From assembly GCA_021234155.1 (NCBI GenBank), contig JAJEKV010000009.1, positions 10,174,546 to 10,238,545 of the forward strand: a stretch of 64,000 nucleotides of DNA. The letters run 5' to 3'. Both the position numbers and the translations under genes were made by a program. The notes below the pieces were generated by a model, which saw only the letters and a program-made list of their open reading frames with translations, had not been told where the DNA came from and made no database searches. Below, in pieces: positions 56,988-64,000 of this stretch. Position 1 is the stretch's first letter; the number at the start of each line of letters is the position of its first letter. The stretch is from Isoetes taiwanensis. Taxonomy: Eukaryota > Streptophyta > Lycopodiopsida > Isoetales > Isoetaceae.

Positions 56988-57639
56988 ATGGACGAAGATA
57001 AAGACGCCGACGGTAAGGTGATTCTTACTGAGTTGAATTTGTATTTTGAATCTGGTTGCCTTTGTAAATGGATCCTCTGTGGAATCAATTTACCTTAGGG
57101 TGTTTCAAGATTGGCCCAATTTCCACTACCAGAACAATTTTTTAGCAGAAAAGACAGTTTTGTCTTTGTCCTCTTTCTAGGTTTTCTTTGCTGCTTTCAA
57201 ATTTTGTTGTCGATGTTTAGCCTATTTGATTAGTTTGGCCGATTTCATTGTCGTTGCATGTTTGTTGTCTACTTTGTAAAGTGTTAAACATACTACACTG
57301 TGTGGAGATGCCTCTTTACATTTTAAACACGAGTATGGCAATGAGATTTTAGATTCTTACAGGTATGGCTGGATCCATCAAAATGAGAAGGTGAAGATTA
57401 TGAATCTTCCAACACTCAGTAAGCTTTGATTTGTTGAAAAGATTTATGGCTGGATCTACCAAAGTTAGAAGGTGAAGATTATGAATCTTCCAGCAGTCAG
57501 AAAGCATTCACAAAAAACTGAAAGAATGTGAATCAAAATATGTTTTATTATGCACTATTTGGTTTTGCTTATAGGCATACACAGATTGCTTGATTTGGAA
57601 GCGAAGATGCTTGCAAGCTATGGATTTCAGACCATAGAG
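56988..57639 (+). CDS. two phase-matched exons of an unrecognised gene
   Basis: Exon 1: ATG 56988 to 57012 (MDEDKDAD, ending G|GTAAGG). Exon 2: 57575-57639 after TTTTGCTTATAG, reading GIHRLLDLEAKMLASYGFQT then IE, donor GTACAT. The split Gly codon joins in phase. The sequence looks like a small acidic-start protein with a helical segment. Later exons are uncertain; candidates are SIDTPKSTLHWGVMLH (57840-57920) and VGLLAKNHVEKGISSQAQGH (58066-58130). The family is not recognised, and a pseudogene is possible. Confidence 0.4.
57366..57512. repeat. 81-bp tandem duplication
   Basis: TATGGCTGGATC followed by AGAAGGTGAAGATTATGAAT and CTTCCA occurs at 57366 and 57447. Confidence 0.8.
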
Positions 57640-58189
57640 GTACATGCCGAGCATCATTTTGCTACTGTACATCAATTTCTTTGTTAACATATATCTCTGA
57701 TGCCATTCTTAAGCTTTTATGTTCAACTTATCTGGTAATAGTGTGCACACATGCTTTTAGGATGGTAAAAAGGATTCCATGTTTGTTGGCTACTGGATAT
57801 TCCATAATTATTTTGTCCTCCTTTCCAGTTTTCTCTCAGTCAATTGATACCCCAAAATCAACTCTACACTGGGGTGTAATGTTGCATATGATGGCTCCAG
57901 TACCTAGGTTTAGGATTTCGTGATGTGGAGATGCCTCTTTACATTGAGTAGGTATGATGAAATCTCTGGGTGCGCAGCTTTGTTAGCAGATTCATGGATC
58001 AAATCAAATATGAGTAGCTAATATTATAGTGTTGCTATACTGATTTGTTCTCTCTTATGAACAGGTGTTGGGCTATTAGCAAAGAATCACGTTGAGAAGG
58101 GCATATCTTCCCAAGCACAAGGACATTTTCAAAGCTTCTTCTAGCTTCAGAGATACTTTGATTTATTAAAAATTTTACTGCATGAAAAG

Positions 58190-60560
58190 GTTTTCGAAGG
58201 GCAAGGTAAATTGCATGCAATGGAAAGCTCATATCTGAATGGCATGAGAAGGAAGAAAAGCTATGCGGATATAAGAACACAATAATTATAATTGCTTGAT
58301 TGGTAAGCATGCTTTCTTTTAAATTTTTGTAAATTTTCTGTGCCAATCACTTCCATACAAGGCAGGATTTTCTGCAGGCTTGATTCTTGGGAGTCTAAAT
58401 GGTTTTGCGAGAGCACAATTGTAGTCCAGGACCAAAAGGGCATATACAGAACCTTCTAATGAATTGGATACAGATTCAACAATTTCAAGTAAGTACGTTT
58501 TTTACTTAGTACGTTCATGTTTAGGCTCAGGTTTTTTTTGCTTTTTTCTCTTTGTATTGCGATGAATCTTATTACATGCAAGGGGCTACATTTCAAGTTC
58601 TTATTATCGCATGAACCATTTCCCTCTTTCAAATGAGTATGTTCTGAGTTAACATAGAATGTATTAGCTGCAATTTTGGAAGACCTGAGTAAAGGATACA
58701 AATGTTATTCTTAAATTCAATGAGCAACCTCCAAAGTCTATGTAAATCAAGCTGCACAAGTATGGGCTGACACTTTAGGTAATGTCAATCTAGAAGTGCA
58801 GTTCTATTGTTAGTTGCTCGATTACATCTGAAAGCTTATTTCCTTTTTGATTAGCCACTTCTCTGATGTGCAACACAAGTCCTTTTGTGGCTCATACGGT
58901 TCTAGCATGGAAGAGAGAAATAATTAGCCTCTACTCTGATGTGTAGCACATGCCCCTTTTGTGGCTCATATGATTCTAGCATGGAAGAGCAAATTGTTAT
59001 AAGAAAATCGTTAGCTTTATCAAAACATAAGAATATTTCCATTTTCTGTATTCGTTTTTCTGGAGCATATTCTTCCTTATGAAATTGACGATCAATTATC
59101 TGCAAGTTTTTAAACAATGGGTAAGTGTTTACTTCTTTCAAGCTTGCTGAAATCAATATTAGTATTTTTTTTTCTAATCTCTACATAATAATCTGACACT
59201 GTAAATTGGCCTCTTTTTTTCTAATCTCTACATAATAATCTGACACTGCAAATTGACCTCTTTGGTGAAATGGATATTGTTATTTTTTTGCGAGTAGATT
59301 CTATACCTCTTTCAACGCTGCAAATTGATTTCATTATCTTCTTGATTTTCTTATGCAGATCGGCCACCAGGACATCAATACCATCTGTGCTATAACTAAA
59401 TGTAGCTTCTAAATAAATCTTTTGTTTATACATTTGGCTCGGCCTCATTTTTTTGTTATTATCTGAACATAGCAACAGGAAAGATCGTGGCTCTCCATTT
59501 CAAGTTCTGCATTGTTGGAATCTGGGTCTTCATTTCAAGATATTTATTGTTGGAATTGGTTAACTTAAGGGATCTGAAAACTATATCTGTACTTCAACCA
59601 GGCCTTTCTCCAACTAGAATATAGCTTTTAAACTATTAGCAAGACCAAGAACATACTCTGGCTCCCCATATCAGTTATGTATTGTTGAAGAATTCGATCT
59701 GCACTCTGTACTGAGATATATTTATTGAGCTTTTAACAACAAAATAGACTGATATATTCTGGCAATCGGTCCTCTTGGTCGGCCCAACGTATTTGTGCAG
59801 CTCTGGTATAGCTACATGTAATTGTGCTCCTTTTACATTTAAATTTCTAGCCCAAGTTACAGGGTGCTCAAATAAGATTCTGAAATGATAATGCCAACAT
59901 CTTTTTCTCAAATTGTCAACGTCAAGGGCTTGAAACAACTACAAGAAATATAAGAAATGTTCAAACGTCAAGGGCATGAAAGAACTACAAGAAATATAAG
60001 ATTAATATGCTGCACATTAGTAGGGTGAAAATTTGAGTATCTAAATCATCTACGAGCTGTAATGAGCTTGGCTGCAGAGCATATCGGTCTGCTATAGAAG
60101 CTTTGTATAGAACACTCACCAGAATTTTGAAGTCGAAATCTCAAAAGATTCGACCAATTCAAATACATGTCAATTATATTCATCTGTTATCGTGCATTTG
60201 AGGATATACCTTAGTGCCAAGATAATATTGAATTTAAACCATTTATCATACATTGTAGACATTGTTCTTTTTTGCCTCTTAATAAAATAGTGCCCTAAAT
60301 TAGAGTGGAAGTCTATACATTTGGAAGATTAGTTACAAGCTGCCAGGCTTAGGATAAATGGTAGTGGCCACAAAGTGGCAGGCAAAGAACGACTTTATTG
60401 AATCTCAAGTCCTTGAAGGCCAAAAAGTGTCAAGTTTGCAAACAATGATTTCATGAAATCTTAAATTTTGTTTCTAATAGTTTCTTTGTAATGTTGTAGA
60501 TTCATCTTTGAGAGTTCAATTTGATAGTATCATTTACTATTATCCCATAGCCTCACATAC
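58190..60560. other. AT-rich non-coding stretch with three tandem duplications
   Basis: 75-bp duplication at 58861-58990 (TGTGGCTCATAYGRTTCTAG). 48-bp duplication at 59168-59264 (TAATCTCTACATAATAATCT). 44-bp duplication at 59921-60002 (AACTACAAGAAATATAAGA). No gene, RNA gene or transposon ends recognised. Confidence 0.55.
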
Positions 60561-60561
60561 A

Positions 60562-63151
60562 TGTTGTGACGTCCCCTACTCGTATACAGTGCCCTCACCG
60601 TATACAAACAGGAGTTCATCCCCCATACCAGCTCCATGCTAATACAGGGCCCTCCACATGACACTGCAACCGTGACGGGTTCCAGTGGGAAGAGTGGAAG
60701 GGTCATTGCACCCCGTCTCCCTCAGGGCCTACCTAGCTGCGGAAGCGTAAACATACATGTCAGTAGCACATACATCAACATCATATGACCATCACGAAGG
60801 ATGGCCCTCCACATATCTGCATAGACAAAGATCAGCACATCACATAGGGAATCCTACCCAAGGCTCAGACTCAAAGGGATGACTGACGGCTTGGGTCTCC
60901 AGAGTTCATTGCAGACAGAATTCATGGCAATGGATTTGGCTGGCATAAGAACATGGCTTAGGGTTGTCCACTCCATCCGCCCCTCCTGCGTACACTTTGC
61001 AGATAGGTTGAAGAACTTCGGGGTTGGACCGTAGCTAGCACGCGGGATCATAGCCAAAGGGGCTATAGCCGTTACATCTCCCCTGCACCCGATGAGGCGG
61101 TGTAGGGAGGTCTCTCTCCCACCGATGATCAATGCCATAGCAGGCGGACTAGAGGACACCAACCGGTCCCCAGGTACTCGACTTTTAACCCACTTGAAGG
61201 GAACTACCACCCGCGACCAGGTCCCGACCCACGTTGCGGCACAACCATCGCACCACAGGGGCCTCGGCTGAAACCCCCGGTTGCACCGCCGCCAGACGCG
61301 GCTTATCCCCAACGGTGTCGAACTCATACTCGTGGTGCACGCAGTCCCCGAGTATTAAGCGCTTAGTCTGCGGTTATTCTCCTGGGTAGACTTTACATCC
61401 CGAGAGAGCAACCGCTATGGACACCGCGACCACCCTTATCAACCGGTTCCGACCCCTAAGAACACAACACAAAGCGGGCTATTGTACGCAGGCATCTATA
61501 GTGTGCTAGAGAGGCTAATCTAGGAGCATCTACTACCAAGCTTTAGGTCTCTACCCCCTTCCCAATACAAGGAGTTCACGCAGAGATACATCATCCATAT
61601 ACATCACGGAAGAACTAAAGAACAAGATCTAATCTATATCATAGAGTTAGGTTCTTTAGTTAGAATCTGCTATCTAGAGTTCTAGAGGGCTGCTATGGGC
61701 AATCTAATAGGCTAAACCCTCTTGATTCAATGCCTAAAATAGGGTTTAGACTATCTAATTGGCCAAATACCTGATCCTTGAGGGGCTCCTCCTGACCTGA
61801 GCTCGACCATCCTGCTGAAACGCTCGAATCTCGAGAAACTAAGGATGTAATTCTCCCAAGCAGAGTCTGGGATGCGGTTTTGGCTGTTGAGGCAGCCAAA
61901 ACAGAGTTCTGAAACCCTAAAATCGAAAATTAGGTTAGTTAGGGTTTCCTACCCTATATAGACAAGGGGGGTGGCTAGGGTTTCCAATTATCCCCTTTTG
62001 GCATGTGGGATAATTGGTAATGGGCCCACTTGCCTTTAAGGGCTAGGTGGCCAAATGTGCCCACATGGAAATGTGTGCACCCAAATGTGCTCACATGGAA
62101 ATGTGTGCACATTAATGAATGTGTACATTGGAAAATGTGCACATTACTTGCACCTATGGGTATGGCCCACTTGGCATCAAGTGGCCACATGGAAATGTGT
62201 GCCCACATTAATGTGTACATTGGAAAATGTGCACATTAATACTAATGCACATTCTTAGCAAGTTGCCCCCTAGGGCTACCCACTTGGCTATACGTTGGCG
62301 ACACCGTCAATCGGGTGGCGGTATGCAGCGTGGCGTGGCGATTACAATATACGCCCGGGAGCGTATCGCGTCTTTGGAACGTCACATTCTCCCCACCTTG
62401 AAATGATGCTTTCCCGCGACATGGGGTTCTCCCCACCTTGGAATCTTCCCTAACACGCAATCAACCCGATGCATACGATATACTCCTATAATACTTACAC
62501 ATTTATTACAATTACCTCAAGGTAATATTTTTATGACATTACTACATCATTATATTATGAAATAACTTATCAATTCCGACATTACTAGACAAATTACTCC
62601 AAACTTCAAACTAACATTACGATTAAGTTTATCAAAATTTAAAATTAACGTTCGAGGCACTCTTCATTCCCTTGCAACACATTCCAACAAAATTTGTGTT
62701 GCAAGTCTTAGTCTTCGACCTCCTTGCCCTCCCGAGCTTCTCTTGGCTTTTGCGGGTCGACACTACGTTAGTACCATTTAATTATTAATTAAAATTTTTG
62801 GTTATATGGTGACCACCCACCTATCTACATGGATGCATGGCTAATCTCCCGGCATAGGAAGGCGGTGAATCTTCCATTATGGCCTTGAGACAAATACTAC
62901 ATGCCTATATGCGCTCATGCCTACACCTCTAGTTGCCCGGTGGGAGGATATCCTTCTCGGCGTGGGGGCGCGAAGGATAGATTCCTCCTATCAAAGCATA
63001 TATGGGGCTAAAGGTGCTTTTTCCTATCAATGCATTCCTCAATGACCTCCTTTCTCGAGGGTCGTCTACTTAGATGGAGCAGTAGACTTTCTAATCTACC
63101 TTCCACTTTCGCCCAAAGCGAGGAAGCGGTCATGCCTACATTGACATTACA
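60562..63151 (-). mobile_element. candidate 3' LTR of an antisense Ty3/gypsy element
   Basis: On the minus strand the LTR would start TGTAATGTCAATGTAGG (63151), just after a purine/G-rich CTCTAGGGCGG (polypurine-like), and end GGGGACGTCACAACA (60562). It lies directly 3' of the pol end. About 2.6 kb is long but acceptable. A shorter alternative starts TGTCGACCCGCAAAAG at 62762. Inside, 62040-62245 holds repeated CACATGGAAATGTGTGC and GTGTACATTGGAAAATGTGC units. Confidence 0.4.
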
Positions 63152-63244
63152 CCGCCCTAGAGATCACCGTAGTGGTCCCATCATCGGTGACAACGCATGC
63201 GACCCATACTAAGCGTGGGTGGCATGCGTAGATTAATCTTAACT

Positions 63245-64000
63245 ATACAAGCATTAACCTACACAAATCGACATGCACGAGCCGATTTCTTCTGAGATGA
63301 CCTTGCCGTCCCATTGCTCCATAAAGCGTGGGTCTTGCTTTACTAAATCTTTCTTAAGTACCCACGTGGCGTCTTCCAGCGGTAAGTGTTTCCACTTGAC
63401 CAAATCTTGGAGGAATTACGATCTCCTCGTTTTCTTGAAAGCTTTATCAAGAATCAATGCGGGACTATTTCCAATTTGTTCCTCCGTCATTTCCAACAGC
63501 GTTGGCGAATCCAAGACTTCGTCTGGATTTGGGGTATGCCTCTTCAACAAACTCACGTGGAAGACCTTATGAATCTTTAGGTGTCTTTGGCAAGTCTAGC
63601 TTGTAGGCTTGATTGCCTAGTTTCTCGACTATTACGAAGGTCCAGCCCCCACCTTGGAGCAAGCTTCTTGCAATTGCCGATCCTGAGCTTCGCCTGCTTC
63701 ACCTTAATCTTGAGCCAAACATCATCTCCAACTTCGAACTCTCTTACTGTTCGATGCTTGTCGGCGATGCTCTTTTGACGACTTCTTGCTGCTAACAGAT
63801 AGCCACGAACTTCCTCTACAAGCTGCTGCATATCGGCCAACATCTGCTGCGAAACTTCCACTTTTGACACGGGGTTGTGCCAAGTGTCTGGAGTTAGGCA
63901 CTGATAGCCGTAATTGATCATAAATGGCGACATTTGGGATGATTCCTGCTTGGTGCTATTGTATGCAAACTCCACCAAGTGAATAAATTCTTCCCACATA
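63245..64000 (-). pseudogene. Ty3/gypsy pol end: integrase C-terminal part and chromodomain-like tail (continues off the window)
   Basis: Minus strand: WEEFIHLVEFAYNSTKQESS, QMSPFMINYG (core end of integrase), FEVGDDVWLKIK (GPY/F-type start) and KLAPRW, then a shift to FVIVEKLGNQAYKLDLPK. After this come NSPALILDKAFKKTRRS, a TAA, and LVKWKHLPLEDATW, the chromodomain-like tail typical of chromoviruses, ending with stop after CMSICVG near 63245. The remainder of pol lies beyond base 64000. A stop and frameshifts show this copy is inactive. Confidence 0.85.

Overview
The window looks like nuclear DNA of a large-genome land plant. The best guess is a fern or another seed-free vascular plant. Reasons: gene fragments have GT..AG introns; E-type PPR fragments are worded as in fern PPR proteins; there is a bacterial-type DNA methyltransferase gene and a beta-propeller lactonase family of the kind kept in seed-free plants; and most of the sequence is old, broken transposons. 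The organism call is inference (about 60 percent), and a gymnosperm is the main alternative. Nothing suggests an organelle, bacterium or virus.

Layout. 0-5 kb: PPR pseudogene, palindromic repeats, then a minus-strand multi-exon gene for an unrecognised coiled-coil protein with a RING-like finger. 5-8 kb: retroelement fragments, including an antisense Ty3/gypsy piece with RNase H ahead of RT. 8-14.7 kb: mostly non-coding, with a mannose-lectin-domain fragment and a diverged 0.3 kb duplication. 14.8-15.9 kb: lactonase 1. 16-28.6 kb: tandem duplications, a decayed convergent two-gene TE-like block, a decayed Mutator-like transposase, an LRR receptor kinase fragment and dispersed repeats. 28.7-33.5 kb: antisense LINE interrupted by a small TIR element. 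34.8-35.8 kb: ATP-citrate lyase B pseudogene that keeps its introns. 37.3-43.0 kb: LINE bounded by a perfect 15-bp target-site duplication. 43.9-48.3 kb: decayed Ty1/copia element carrying three later insertions, the clearest being a 1,007-bp Mutator-type element with a perfect 9-bp duplication. 48.8-50.1 kb: minus-strand beta-class DNA (N4-cytosine/N6-adenine) methyltransferase gene, broken by two frameshifts. 50.3-56.6 kb: lactonase fragment and lactonase 2 (with a predicted signal peptide), between two 600-bp direct repeats, plus kinase and PPR fragments. 57-58 kb: two phase-matched exons of an unknown gene. 60.5-64 kb: candidate long LTR and the pol end of an antisense Ty3/gypsy element running off the right edge.

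No operon-like or co-functional cluster is visible. The highest-value signals are the methyltransferase locus, the intronless lactonase family (two copies plus a fragment), the nested copia/MULE insertion and the RING-like gene. Several gene-like stretches differ from an open frame by single-base shifts, so some pseudogene calls could be assembly errors.
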